A stretch of DNA of 64,000 nucleotides from Brienomyrus brachyistius (lineage: Eukaryota > Chordata > Actinopteri > Osteoglossiformes > Mormyridae): the NCBI RefSeq assembly GCF_023856365.1, contig NC_064551.1, forward strand, positions 374,501-438,500, written 5' to 3'. Below are positions 12,331-24,200 of the stretch, one piece after another; within the stretch, counting starts at the first letter, position 1; every line of letters starts with the position of its first letter. The position numbers and the translations under genes are program-made. The notes below the pieces were generated by a model. It made no database searches. It was not told the origin of the DNA and worked only from the letters and a program-made list of their open reading frames with translations.

Positions 12331-13062
12331 ATCACTGTGCACCTGTACCCAGGAAACAGTGTTAGCGATTCTAGGCCTCAATAAGCCAGTAACAGGAAAA
12401 GAATTTATATTCATTTAATTTATAGCAACTTTATTTAATGGTTATTTCAAATACACGAGTGACATATTCACCTTGGTATTGTCTGTCCGAGGTGGGAGTT
12501 CTTCCACAATTTCACAAAACATGAATATATCAGTAATCTGTAACTGAAAAAGAATTTGTTTTCCAGATATAAACAAATAGATGATATTTCCAGAAGAGAA
12601 AAAACAACTCAGACAATGAGCCTTTGACATTTTATACAGATTCTGCAGTTTACCAGTGCAGCCGATATTACATCCGGGCTCCTCACAGAACAGAACCTGG
12701 CAGCTCTCTGGCGTTCTCATTAAATCGTGCTGCAGGTCTCCTGTTGAGTCTGTTGGGAGATAAGGCCTCTGATTAGCCATTCCCTCAGCCCCTTTTCCTT
12801 TTAGTCTACGACATTCATTTCATCAGGCTTGCTCAACAAGCGGCAAGCTACAGTGTGGTTCCTTCGAGGTTCACATGGACTCTTCAGCTGTCAGGATTCC
12901 AAAATGTCACCCTCTTTTCCACACGTATTGATATGATACGTTTGTCTGCTTTTCCTCCAAGTTAACAGACAGGGAGGCACGAGGGAAATATACAGTCACG
13001 ATGGAGTGAAAGTGCCCCGTGTCTGGGATGTGATGTGACGCCCCCTCCAAGGTTTCTGGTTG
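12331..13062 (-). other. syndig1l 3' side: probable 3' UTR and flank
   Basis: This stretch follows the syndig1l stop codon on the minus strand. Part of it should be 3' UTR, but I cannot place a polyadenylation site with confidence. No other gene is evident. Confidence 0.4.
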
Positions 13063-16000
13063 CTATACGGGCCCAGGTTTGGACAGGTAGGCGATGAGGG
13101 CCACCACCACCCCCACATACACTCCGGTGCCGACGGTGATGGAGAGGGCAGCTAGGAAAAGGGCCCTTCGGGACGCTGTGCTTGCCAGCGGAAAGTCTCC
13201 CTTTGTGATGGCCTTGCTAGTCTGTAAAGGAAAGGACCAGAGAATGAGGAAAGCAAAGTTCTAATCACAGCCATAACATGCGGCAGAAAAGCCCACTTTA
13301 AAGGTGTCTGCTGCCATCGTCCTGCTATCTCCTGTGGCAGTGATACTCAACCCGTGGGTCACGACCCAAATGTGGGTCGCAGCAAGTTCTAAAAGGGTCA
13401 CGAGGCAAAGTTGGAAATGTAAGCATTTTAAAACCAGCAAACTCCTACACTGATCCACGATCAGATTGCCCAGCCCCAATCCTAGAATTAACCTGTATAA
13501 ACGGGTCTTGGGTGTGCAAATGCTTAGTACAAGACAAGTGAACACTCAACCAATCCACAAAGCCAAACCACAGATGCTTAATTTAAAATTCACTGGCACA
13601 TCCAATCAGATTTGTCCGACAGGATTGATTTGCGTAAATTGCAGTGCACTGCGTGCTTGATCATGGCGTTAGCTTACACCTATACTTGGTATAGGGTAGT
13701 GACTGAGCTAGCATGGTAAAAATTAGGTTGCGGGGAGACACCATTGTCCTATAGGCCTTACATCTATATATATCTCTGGCATATATGTCTAGAAGGAACA
13801 AATTACCAACACTTGCTATAACTACAGTGCTGTTAGTGCATTGCAATCCTCTCTAAGTCATTTATATCATGCGCAGCGTTAGCTTGCTATGTTAGCAGTC
13901 ATCTGTTTCAGGTGCAGCGTTAGCTTGCTATGTTAGCAGTCATCTGTTTCAGGTACAGCGTTAGCTTGCTATGTTAGCAGTCATCTGTTTCAGGTGCAGC
14001 GTTAGCTTGCTATGTTAGCAGTCATCTGTTTCAGGTCAGCGTTAGCTTGCTATGTTAGCAGTCATCTGTTTCAGGTACAGCGTTAGCTTGCTATGTTAGC
14101 AGTCATCTGTTTCAGGTGCAGCGTTAGCTTGCTATGTTAGCAGTCATCTGTTTCAGGTGCAGCGTTAGCTTGCTATGTTAGCAGTCATCTGTTTCAGGTG
14201 CAGCGTTAGCTTGCTATGTTAGCAGTCATCTGTTTCAGGTCAGCGTTAGCTTGCTATGTTAGCAGTCATCTGTTTCAGGTCAGCGTTAGCTTGCTATGTT
14301 AGCAGTCATCTGTTTCAGGTGCAGCGTTAGCTTGCTATGTTAGCAGTCATCTGTTTCAGGTGCAGCGTTAGCTTGCTATGTTAGCAGTCATCTGTTTCAG
14401 GTGCAGCGTTAGCTTGCTATGTTAGCAGTCATCTGTTTCAGGTGCAGCGTTAGCTTGCTATGCCAAATGGTGTCTGAATCAAATTCTACTGCTGTCAGGC
14501 TCATTTTTTTCCCAGAAATGCTTTTAACTGGTGACTCAATGTTTGCTAAAGACATACTCCATCTAGATGAATAACTGAAGACACAGTTTGAAATTAAATT
14601 TCTCTTTAACCTGGGGCAGTAGAAAAGCATACTAACATCAGTATTTTCATAAACAGTGGGGGCTGGAAGACTGCATTTATTAGACAGTATGAATCACACG
14701 TAGGAGAATTAAGGTGCCTGGAGCGTTTCAGGGAGGTTCGGCATATAAAACCCAACCTTTTCATCAGCATTAGCATGAAAGTCCAAGCCCACCTTGATGA
14801 ATGTTCTGATTAGGCTGGTGAAGCAGCACGACGGTATCATGCATCAACACTCTGTGAAGCTGAAGGATCCATCTGACTTTCACAGCCGAATGAAGCCTGA
14901 TGGTCTCATCTTACTTCTCCACATGTAATGTGGATGTGATTCCTCCTTAGCTGCTGTGGGCCAGGTCATTCACTGTCATTTGTCTGGATGTTAAATTGAC
15001 TTTCCTGCCAAAATGACAAGCACTGATCTGGGTATTTTTACAGCCAGCTATTCCTGTGCACGTGTAATACATCACGCATAGCAGCCATCAGTGAAGAAGG
15101 CTATTTGTTCTTTTAATTACGGTGCCTCAACTTTCCATCTGTAGAAATGCCAATCCTTGTTGCTTAGCGATGGTGACGCACGTGTTATCTGGCCATATTG
15201 GCATGCTTCTGGCTTACGTAAATGTTTTGTTCTATTAATAATGTCCAACAACCTATCATCTAACTGCTCTCCCTGGTCAGTGTCGCCTGGAGTCCATCGC
15301 GGGCGGCGGAGGGCTGGGCTGCACCCTGGACAGGATACCAATCCATCACAGAGCATATGCTGTACATGCACACTCAAAGACACACCAAGGGTCTTACAGA
15401 GATTTCAGCTAGCTAAACTGCACGTCTTTGCATGGGGGAGCATGCAAGCGGCACATACACAGCTGCAGGTGGGCTGGGGGTGGGGAGGGGTGGGGTGGGG
15501 GGGGGCAGAAGCAGTGCTGCCCACTCAGCTTCCCTAACAATCATCATTCCTACTAACAGTTTCTGGTTCCCAGAATATTCCGTGTCAGCTGGGATATTTG
15601 TGTAAAAGTGCACAGTCTGTGCTAGGAGTCAGTGTGTGCTCCTCTGATTCAGGTTTATTCCACCTTACATCCTAGGCCTGCGTGGAACCTTCCAGCTCAT
15701 CACGATGAACTTGCTGGTGACAGAAATAGGTACAGACTGCTAATCGCCCACGCGCCTCCTGTGAGAAGTAGAAGGCAGTGACGCCCACTCCCCCCATGTA
15801 AGGCAGCGACACCCAAACCCCCCCGGAAGGCAGTGACGCCCAAACCCCCCCTGGAAGGCAGTGACGCCCACACCCCCCCCGGAAGGCAGCGACACCCACA
15901 CCCCCCCTGGAAGGCGGTGACGCCCACACCCCCCCTGGAAGGCGGCAACGCCCACGTACCCCCTGGAAGGTGGCGACGCCCACATGCCCCCTGGAAGGCA

Positions 16001-19000
16001 GCGATGCCCACACCCCCCCCGGAAGGTGGCGATGCCCACGTGCCCCCTGGAAGGCAGCGACGCCCACGTGCCCCCTGGGAATGCTGGGAAAGGCCTCACC
16101 CCCTGTGAGAAGTAGAAGGCTGCGATGCCTAGAGGCCAGAAGCAGCAGAGCATGGAGAAGATGGCCAGGCCCAGGTGATCTCTAGGGGGCGCCACAACAA
16201 AGTTGTCTTCACTCTCACTGTCGCTGGAGCCATCACTCTGCAGGGAAGGGAGAGATTTCTGCGCTCACTGCTCTGTGTGACTTAATGCTGCCTGGCACAG
16301 ACTGCTAACTCATTCCTTTGCCGTGTGATTCTTTGTGATAAATGCATCTCACTGCATTTCACAAAGCATAAACAGCAGGGTTTCACAAAGCATAAACAGC
16401 AACATTATCTAATATCCCAGTTTGCTTGTTAGCTCCAATATAATGAGCTAAACTCACTGTGATGCTTTAGTTCAGCCATAGAAATGTGCACATATGCCAA
16501 GCCTGAAACTTGCAAACGGATCACAAGCCGGGGTTTCACTGGCTGTCCGTAGAATGTTCTGGAGTCCCAATGGAAAGCTCCCTGCATTATGTGGCGTGAT
16601 CTTAATCACTGCACTCCAGAACACCAGTATGTGCCAGCAAACGACATTGTTTCTGTGGGTGGGAGTCATCTGTAGCAATCACTCCTATCTATCCGTGTAG
16701 GCAGGCTGCCGACCCCCTTCCTGGACAGAACCATCAAGTAGATGGCGGTGGAGATGGGTGTCGTTAACGGGTCGTATCAGAGCTGCCTATGCCTATTAAC
16801 TCAGCACACTTCTTTTTAATGTGTAATGAGTTTGAAAATTTTGCTTCAATATCTTTACACCATTTTTTATAATATATGTGGAACATTTGAGGGAGAAGAA
16901 ACAGTTTGTGTATTCAACACCTGTGAAAGCAATTACATCTTTATATAATGAGCCAGCTGTTACTCCATGTGACAAAGTCCCGGCTTTATTAGGATAAGCT
17001 TGTGGGCGTTTTCCCTGAAGGATAGACTTCATACTTTTTAACATTTACAGAAAACACTCAATCCAACAGCATAATGAATGTCTACATCGAGGGAAAAATT
17101 TAACAATAAAATATTACTAAGAGGCAGATTTTACCATCCACGGATGGTAAAATCATCAATTTGCACCATCCTCTGGGAAGACAAAAATAGCCTCTATTAC
17201 ATTATTCACAAACACGTGCAGTAGGTAGCACACGTCTGTAAGACAGGAGCCGCAGAAAAGCACTTAAGCAGCAGCTCCTCTTCCCCAGAAGCAGTTGCAA
17301 CTGACTTGACAACCGAAGTCAACCTCAGACATTGTGGTTGGCACTACAGAGCATGTTCATGGCTCCATCCATCCTCCCCTTCATCCATTCAGTCCTTTTT
17401 CAAGAATCACCTGAGCAATTAGTGTCATCAGGAGTAGGGCATAAATGAGAGTGCCTTGGCTGGTGAGGAGACAGGACATAAGAGAGGGAACCCAGGCCAA
17501 TCAGGAGGCGGGGCATAAGGGAAGGCAACCTGGCCGGTCAGGAGGCGGGGCATAAGGGAAGGCAACCTGGCCGGTCAGGAGGCGGGGCAGAAGGGAAGGC
17601 AACCTGGCCGGTCAGGAGGCGGGGCATAAGGGAAGGCATCCTGGCCGGTCAGGAGGCGGGGCAGAAGGGAAGGCAACCTGGCCGGTCAGGAGGCGGGGCA
17701 GAAGGGAAGGCAACCTGGCCGGTCAGGAGGCGGGGCATAAGGGAAGGCAACCTGGCCGGTCAGGAGGCGGGGCATAAGGGAAGGTAACCTGGCCGGTCAG
17801 GAGGCGGGGCATAAGGGAAGGCAACCTGGCCGGTCAGGAGGCGGGGCATAAGGGAAGGCAATCTGGCCGGTCAGGAGGCGGGGCAGAAGGGAAGGCAACC
17901 TGGCCGGTCAGGAGGCAGGGCATAAGGGAAGGCAACCTGGCCGGTCAGGAGGCGGGGCATAAGGGAAGGTAACCTGGCCGGTCAGGAGGCGGGGCATAAG
18001 GGAAGGCAACCTGGCCGGTCAGGAGGCGGGGCAGAAGGGAAGGCAACCTGGCCGGTCAGGAGGCGGAGCATAAGGGAAGGCAACCTGGCCGGTCAGGAGG
18101 CGGGGCAGAAGGGAAGGCAACCTGGCCGGTCAGGAGGCGGGGCATAAGGGAAGGCAACCTGGCCGGTCAGGAGGCGGGGCAGAAGGGAAGGTAACCTGGC
18201 CGGTCAGGAGGCGGGGCATAAGGGAAGGTAACCTGGCCGGTCAGGAGGCGGGGCATAAGGGAAGGCAACCTGGCCAGCCAGTATGGAGTGGATTGAGCAG
18301 CACTGCTCTCTCGGAGTATTGTATACCTTGGCCTAGGACTGAGTAGATTACTGGGAATACTGTTTATGAAGAGGTACAGTATGGAGATGCATCTGGGACC
18401 AAGTTTGGTGTATGAAGGGTTTCCTACGCATTCGCTGGGGCTGCCCAACATGACAGGAAGGTTAATTGTTGAATATCTCCTCTGCATACATGTCAGCCTG
18501 GCTGCAGTGAGGACAGTGAAATGGGGGATAAAAAAAACCTGTGTAACCTGACAGTGAGCTATAAGAATATGTGGGATCTCCTTAAAGTTGCTGATAAACT
18601 TTAAGTGGTAAAACTTTCCTTTTTATTACTTTGGCTTCGGAATCAGCCGTCAGTATCCATAATATGAATGATACACTCATAACTGGTGTATTTCTGCAGT
18701 TATTGTATGTGTGTAAATGTGCAAATTAGTGTAGGTAATGTTAAGTTGTATCCACACGTTACTACACAAGTAGACCTCAGTATTCGTATCTCCTGTTACT
18801 GCTTTATGTTCTGTGTTACAGCCCCAGTACTTCCCGAGTGCTTTCACACTCTCACAGAATACTCTATCCTGGTCACACTACTGATGCACACAGTTATTGC
18901 TGCTTTTACTGCACATTCACTATGTTGCTCCTTATTTTTACTGCACGTTCACTGTCGCTCCTTATTTTTACTGCACGTTCACTATGTCGCTCCTTATTTT

Positions 19001-20924
19001 TACTGCACGTTCACTATGTCGCTCCTTATTTTTACTGCACGTTCACTATGTCGCTCCTTATTTTTACTGCACGTTCACTATGTCGCTCCTTATTTTTACT
19101 GCACGTTCACTATGTCGCTCCTTATGTTTACTGCACGTTCACTATGTCGCACCTTATTTTTACTGCACGTTCACTATGTCGCTCCTTATTTTTACTGCAC
19201 GTTCACTATGTCGCTCCTTATTTTTACTGCTTACTACAACAGCTGCTATACACTTCAAATCAATGACAATGAGAGAGGTGTCAATGATGATTCATACCTG
19301 CCAATCCAACAGCAAACAAGGGAAACATCTATCAAATACCATAAAATGCCCTGCAAAATACTGTGGGCATGACTCAAAGCAGGGTGTGTGTGTGAGTCAG
19401 ACATATATTACATTATGGAGACCAAAGCAATGTGATAAAAAACAGTAATTCTGACATTCTGAGGACCATTTTTCTGGTCCCCAAGGGGAAACTCAATTTT
19501 ATAAAATCAATAAACTAAAAATGCCAGAACATTTGTGTTTTGTTTGGTTATTTATGGTTAATGTTGGGGCTTGGGGGATGGGGGGTTAAGGTTGGGGCTT
19601 TGGGGATTGGGGGGGGGTTAAGGTTGTCATAGTTGAGATAATGCATGTGTGTGTGTGTGTGTGTGTGTTTTGGTGGGGGGGCTACAATTATATTTTATAA
19701 AGAGCCAACACTAATGAAGTGCATTGGTGTGAACGGACACTTCTATATTGTGAGCACATTCACAGCTATGAAAAATAATAAATATGAGATTTAAATCTCA
19801 TGGGGAAACTGAATCATACTTAGCAAGTCTGAAAATGATGGATATATCTACTGGGATTACTCCTACAAGAGCCCACAGTATTTATACATATATCTATTGG
19901 GATTACTCCTACAAGAGCCCACAGTATTTATACATATATCTACTGGGATTACTCCTACAGGAGCCCACAGTATTTATACATATATCTACTGGGATTACTC
20001 CTACAAGAGCCCACAGTATTTATACATATATCTACTGGGATTACTCCTGCAAGAGCCCACAGTATTTATACATATATCTACTGGGATTACTCCTACAAGA
20101 GCCCACAGTATTTATACATATATCTACTGGGATTACTCCTGCAAGAGCCAACAGTATTTATACATATATCTACTGGGATTACTCCTACAAGAGCCCACAG
20201 TATTTATACATATATCTATTGGGATTACTCCTACAAGAGCCCACAGTATTTATACATATATATATACTGGGATTACTCCTACAGGAGCCCACAGTATTTA
20301 TACATATATCTATTGGGATTACTCCTACAAGAGCCCACAGTATTTATACATATATCTATTGGGATTACTCCTGCAAGAGCCCACAGTATTTATACATATA
20401 TCTATTGGGATTACTCCTACAAGAGCCCTCAGTGTTTATGCATATATAAGCAAATCTGCTCTCTCACCTCACACTCCAGGTAGTCTTCCTCCTCCACTTC
20501 ATAAGACACTGTCTGGATTTTACCATTGCACTCTCCCGCCAATCCAGCCTGAGGTTCCTCAGAGTCATCAACGTCTACTGCTGCATTCTTATCCTCTGTG
20601 AAGGTCGTCTCACAGCACTCGCTTTTTACGTCGGTGTTTTTCAGATTGAGGTTGTCCTTGTACAGAATGACGTTGGGCTTGTAGAAAGCTTCAACGGCCA
20701 GGTGCAGAGATGTGGCATCCAGCGGCCAGGTGCAGAGATGTGGCATCCAGCAGCTGGTGGGCTTTGGCCTTCCTACTGCCACAGCTTCCCGCCACAAAGT
20801 AGTTGATGATGTTCTCTTGGTACTGGCTGCTGGAGAACTCGTCCTGATAGCTGCATCTTCCCTTACCCACGTGCATGCTGCTCTTATCCAGGAGGGGGTT
20901 CTGCAGCTCGCTCAAGCTCTCCAT
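13063..20924 (-). CDS. syndig1l: syndig1l (SynDIG1-like / capucin), three coding exons, first one frameshifted
   Basis: SynDIG1-like is a brain-enriched, two-pass membrane protein of the CD225/dispanin family, related to the AMPA-receptor regulator SynDIG1. Coding exons on the minus strand: 20468-20924 (ATG at 20924; starts [12 protein letters not shown] as in the mammalian protein), 16100-16237 and 13063-13221 (stop at 13063). All junctions are phase 0 with GT-AG borders. Exon 2 holds the acidic [13 protein letters not shown] stretch and the hydrophobic segment around [19 protein letters not shown]. Exon 3 holds [20 protein letters not shown], the second membrane segment, and ends in LSKPGPV. 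Exon 1 is 457 nt because a 28-bp sequence occurs twice in tandem (20696-20723 and 20724-20751). As given, the frame ends soon after residue 70. With one copy the exon is 143 codons and the protein 241 residues, close to the mammalian length. So this is either a disabled allele or gene, or an assembly error. The two introns hold five minisatellites. Confidence 0.92.
13330..13395. mobile_element. hAT-type terminus or MITE fragment
   Basis: The stretch CAGTGATACTCAACCCGTGG, followed by GTCACGACCCAAATGTGGGT, resembles the terminus of CAGTGRTTCTCAAC-type hAT elements. Only one end is seen, in the last syndig1l intron. Assignment is from memory of such termini. Confidence 0.4.
13873..14462. repeat. 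41-bp minisatellite, about 14 copies
   Basis: The unit starts GCAGCGTTAGCTTGCTATG and ends CATCTGTTTCAGGT. Copies are nearly identical, with 40- and 41-bp length variants (GGTGCAG, GGTACAG or GGTCAG joints). It lies in syndig1l intron 2. The near identity implies recent amplification. Confidence 0.97.
15230..15375. repeat. dispersed repeat fragment of the ACCCTGGACAGGAT type
   Basis: It contains CACCCTGGACAGGATACCA then ATCCATCACAGAGCA, followed by CACACTCA. The same consensus, as CACCCTGGACGGGATGCCAG, is amplified into an array at 52505-52850. I take it for the tail of a common fish SINE or LINE; the family was not resolved. Confidence 0.5.
15780..16085. repeat. 28-bp-type minisatellite abutting and resembling the end of syndig1l exon 2
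   Basis: About 10 units of roughly 26-30 bp of the form GGAAGGCAGCGACGCCCAC plus a C run. On the gene strand each unit resembles the exon end that encodes GIAAFYF (GGCATCGCAGCCTTCTAC). The far side of the array carries a second copy of the exon-end sequence (CCTGTGAGAAGTAGAAGGC at about 15757; the first copy is at about 16102). The array starts about 15 bp beyond the exon 2 splice donor. Confidence 0.9.
16241..17450. other. syndig1l intron 1, unique part
   Basis: Intron sequence between coding exon 2 and the 37-bp array. A short direct repeat, TTTCACAAAGCATAAACAGC, occurs twice near 16358-16400. No other feature was recognised. Confidence 0.5.
17455..18275. repeat. 37-bp minisatellite, about 22 copies
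   Basis: The unit starts GGCCGGTCAGGAGGCGGGGC, followed by ATAAGGGAAGGCAACCT or AGAAGGGAAGGCAACCT. Copies differ at one or two sites (ATAAGG or AGAAGG, GCAACC or GTAACC). It lies in syndig1l intron 1 and each unit contains GC-box-like GGCGGGGC on the plus strand. Confidence 0.97.
18890..19235. repeat. 32-bp minisatellite, about 10 copies
   Basis: The unit reads TCGCTCCTTATTTTTACTGC then ACGTTCACTATG. It is almost perfect, with one copy carrying ATGTTTA and one TCGCACC. It stays open in all three plus frames because 32 bp has no stop in any phase; this is not coding. Located in syndig1l intron 1. Confidence 0.96.
19640..19672. repeat. (TG)n microsatellite
   Basis: A run of about 12 TG units, preceded by G-rich TTGGGG/GGGTTAAGG-type sequence at 19560-19625. 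Confidence 0.85.
19845..20450. repeat. 46-bp minisatellite, about 13 copies
   Basis: The unit is ATATATCTACTGGGATTACT then CCTACAAGAGCCCACAGTATTTATAC. Variants are few (CTATTGG, CCTGCAAG, CAGGAGCC). It lies in syndig1l intron 1 and ends about 18 bp from the splice donor of coding exon 1. Open frames of 221 and 234 codons arise from the array only. Confidence 0.97.
20696..20751. repeat. 28-bp perfect tandem duplication inside syndig1l coding exon 1
   Basis: The sequence starting GGCCAGGTGCAGAGATGTGG occurs twice head to tail, 20696-20723 and 20724-20751, with no difference. On the gene strand it encodes LDATSLHLA. Because 28 is not a multiple of three, the second copy shifts the frame. Removing one copy restores agreement with the family and a phase-0 exon. 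Confidence 0.97.
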
Positions 20925-21059
20925 GACGGGGGCAGGACTAAGCCAGGTTTACACAGGGGGAGGCGTCGGCAGAGTAAGGGTCTGAGCAGCACTAATGTGA
21001 GCAGATACATTAGAGGCTGTGGAAAGAAAGGTAGATTGAAAAAGGGGGTTACTGAATGT

Positions 21060-21190
21060 AAAACAGAGCTGGGGGTTAAGGGCCTTGCTTAAGGTCCAAT
21101 GGACATGTGACTGTTTCTGCTGAGGCTGGGCTGGAACCAATGACCTTTTAATCACAGGCACAGAGGCTGAGCCACGTACTGCCCCCAATA
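21060..21190 (-). mobile_element. tRNA-derived SINE fragment
   Basis: It contains GAGCTGGGGGTTAAGGGCCT, then CATGTGACTGTTTCTGCTGAGGC, GGAACC and a final GGCTGAGCCACGT. The same order recurs at 60595-60720. Read inverted, the end resembles a tRNA-like head (GTGGCTCAG..., GGTTCCAGCC). It lies upstream of the syndig1l start, between the gene and the 6-kb array. Confidence 0.55.
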
Positions 21191-21243
21191 CATGAAGATC
21201 ACAGGCAGCGGGTCAGTGCAATAATATAATTTCCCTTAAAGGG

Positions 21244-24200
21244 TTAGAGGGAGGGTGTGCACGGTGCGGGGGGCACGGTGTGTGGGGGGGACGTGGTGCG
21301 GGGAGGCGCGGTGCGGGGGGCACGGTGCGGGGGGCACGGTGTGGGGGGGCACGGTGCGGGGGGCACGGTGTGGGGGGGGACGTGGTGCGGGAGGCGCGGT
21401 GCGGGGGGCATGGTGCGGGGGGCACGGTGCGGGGGGCACGGTGTGGGGGGGCACGGTGTGGGGGGGACGTGGTGCGGGAGGCGCGGTGCGGGGGGCATGG
21501 TGCGGGGGGGCACGGTGCGGGGGGCACGGTGTGGGGGGCACGGTGCGGGGGGGCACGGTGCGGGGGGCACGGGTGGTGTGGGGGGACGTGGTGCGGGAGG
21601 GCCGCGGTGCGGGGGGGCATGGTGCGGGGGGCACGGTGCGGGGGGCACGGTTGTGGGGGGGACGTGGGTGCGGGAGGGCGCGGTGCGGGGGGGGCACGGT
21701 GGGGGGGCACGGTGTCTGTGGGGGGCACGGTGTGGGGGGGCATGGTGCGGGGGGCACGGTGCGGGGGGCCGGTGTGGGGGGGCACGGGTGCGGGGGGGCA
21801 CGTGGTGCCGGGGGGGCACGGTGTGGGGGGGACGTGGTGCGGGGGGCACGGTGCGGGGGGCACGGTCGTGGGGGGGACGTGGTGCGGGGGGCACGGTGCG
21901 GGGGGCACGGTGTGGGGGGGACGTGGTGCGGGGGGCACGGTGCGGGGGGCACGGTGTGGGGGGCACGGTGTGGGGGGGACGTGGTGCGGGAGGCGCGGTG
22001 CGGGGGGCACGGTGCGGGGGGCACGGTGTGGGGGGGACGTGGTGCGGGGGGCACGGTGCGGGGGGCACGGTGCGGGGGCACGGTGCGGGGGGGACTGGTG
22101 CGGGGGGGCACGGTGTGGGTGGGGACGTGGTGCGGGAGGCGCGGTGCGGGGGGCACGGTGTGGGGGGGACGTGGTGCGGGCGGGGGGCACGGTGCGGGGC
22201 ACGGTGGGGGGGACGTGGTGCGGGGGGCACGGTAGCGGGGGGCACGGTGTGGGGGGGACGTGGTGCGGGGGGCACGGTGCGGGGGGGCACGGTGTGGGGG
22301 GGACGTGGTGCGGGGGGGCACGGTGCGGGGGGGCACGGTGTGGGGGGGACGTGGTGCGGGAGGCGCGGTGCGGGGGGCACGGTGCGGGGGGCACGGTGTG
22401 GGGGGGACGTGGTGCGGGGGGCACGGTGTGGGGGGGGACGTGGTGCGGGTGGGCACGGTGTGGGGGGGGACGTGGTGCGGGGGGGCACGGTGTGGGGGGG
22501 ACGTGGTGCGGGGGGCACGGTGCGGGGGGCACGGTGCGGGGGGCACGGTGTGGGGGGGACGTGGTGCGGGGGGCACGGTGTGGGGGGGACGTGGTGCGGG
22601 GGGCACGGTGCGGGGGGGCACGGTGTGGGGGGGACGTGGTGCGGGAGGCGCGGTGCGGGGGGCACGGTGCGGGGGGCACGGTGCGGGGGGCACGGTGTGG
22701 GGGGGACGTGGTGCGGGGGGCACGGTGTGGGGGGGGACGTGGTGCGGGAGGCGCGGTGCGGGGGGCACGGTGCGGGGGGCACGGTGTGGGGGGGACGTGG
22801 TGCGGGAGGCGCGGTGCGGGGGGCACGGTGTGGGGGGGACGTGGTGCGGGAGGCGCGGTGCGGGGGGCACGGTGTGGGGGGGACGTGGTGCGGGAGGCGC
22901 GGTGCGGGGGGCACGGTGCGGGGGGCACGGTGTGGGGGGGACGTGGTGCGGGAGGCGCGGTGCGGGGGGCACGGTGTGGGGGGGACGTGGTGCGGGAGGC
23001 GCGGTGCGGGGGGCACGGTGCGGGGGGCACGGTGCGGGGGGCACGGTGTGGGGGGCACGGTGTGGGGGGCACGTGGTGCGGGAGGCGCGGTGCGGGGGGC
23101 ACGGTGTGGGGGGGACGTGGTGCGGGAGGCGCGGTGCGGGGGGCACGGTGCGGGGGGCACGGTGCGGGGGGCACGGTGTGGGGGGCACGGTGCGGGGGGC
23201 ACGGTGCGGGGGGCACGGTGCGGGGGGGACGTGGTGCGGGAGGCGCGGTGCAGGGGGCACGGTGCGGGGGGCACGGTGTGGGGGGGACGTGGTGCGGGAG
23301 GCGCGGTGCGGGGGGCACGGTGCGGGGGGCACGGTGTGGGGGGCACGGTGTGGGGGGGACGTGGTGCGGGAGGCGCGGTGCGGGGGGCACGGTGTGGGGG
23401 GGACGTGGTGCGGGAGGCGCGGTGCGGGGGGCACGGTGCGGGGGGCACGGTGTGGGGGGGCACGGTGTGGGGGGGACGTGGTGCGGGGGGCACGGTGCGG
23501 GGGGCACGGTGTGGGGGGCACGGTGTGGGGGGGACGTGGTGCGGGGGGCACGGTGCGGGGGGCACGGTGTGGGGGGCACGGTGTGGGGGGGACGTGGTGC
23601 GGGGGGCACGGTGTGGGGGGGACGTGGTGCGGGGGGCACGGTGTGGGGGGCACGGTGTGGGGGGGACGTGGTGCGGGAGGCGCGGTGCAGGGGGCACGGT
23701 GTGGGGGGGACGTGGTGCGGGAGGCGCGGTGCGGGGGGCACGGTGCGGGGGGCACGGTGTGGGGGGGGACGTGGTGCGGGAGGCGCGGTGCGGGGGGCAC
23801 GGTGCGGGGGGCACGGTGCGGGGGGCACGGTGTGGGGGGCACGGTGTGGGGGGGGACGTGGTGCGGGAGGCGCGGTGCGGGGGGCACGGTGTGGGGGGGA
23901 CGTGGTGCGGGAGGCGCGGTGCAGGGGGCACGGTGTGGGGGGGGACGTGGTGCGGGAGGCGCGGTGCGGGGGGCACGGTGCGGGGGGCACGGTGTGGGGG
24001 GGACGTGGTGCGGGAGGCGCGGTGCGGGGGGCACGGTGCGGGGGGCACGGTGCGGGGGGCACGGTGTGGGGGGCACGGTGTGGGGGGCACGGTGTGGGGG
24101 GGACGTGGTGCGGGAGGCGCGGTGCGGGGGGCACGGTGTGGGGGGGACGTGGTGCGGGAGGCGCGGTGCGGGGGGCACGGTGCGGGGGGCACGGTGCGGG

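Noticed and set aside
13873..14462. TTTCAG/GT splice-like junction inside each 41-bp unit as a tandem exon system
   Set aside because: The signals lie on the strand opposite to syndig1l, and AG directly followed by GT leaves no room for an exon between units of one repeat.
15672..16195. Long minus-strand frames with [10 protein letters not shown] repeats as an extension of syndig1l exon 2
   Set aside because: A good splice donor follows the conserved FYFSQG end, and exon 3 continues the family sequence in phase. The array is intronic.
13873..20450. Regular repeats that might suggest CRISPR-like arrays
   Set aside because: Units are directly adjacent with no unique spacers, and the DNA is vertebrate.
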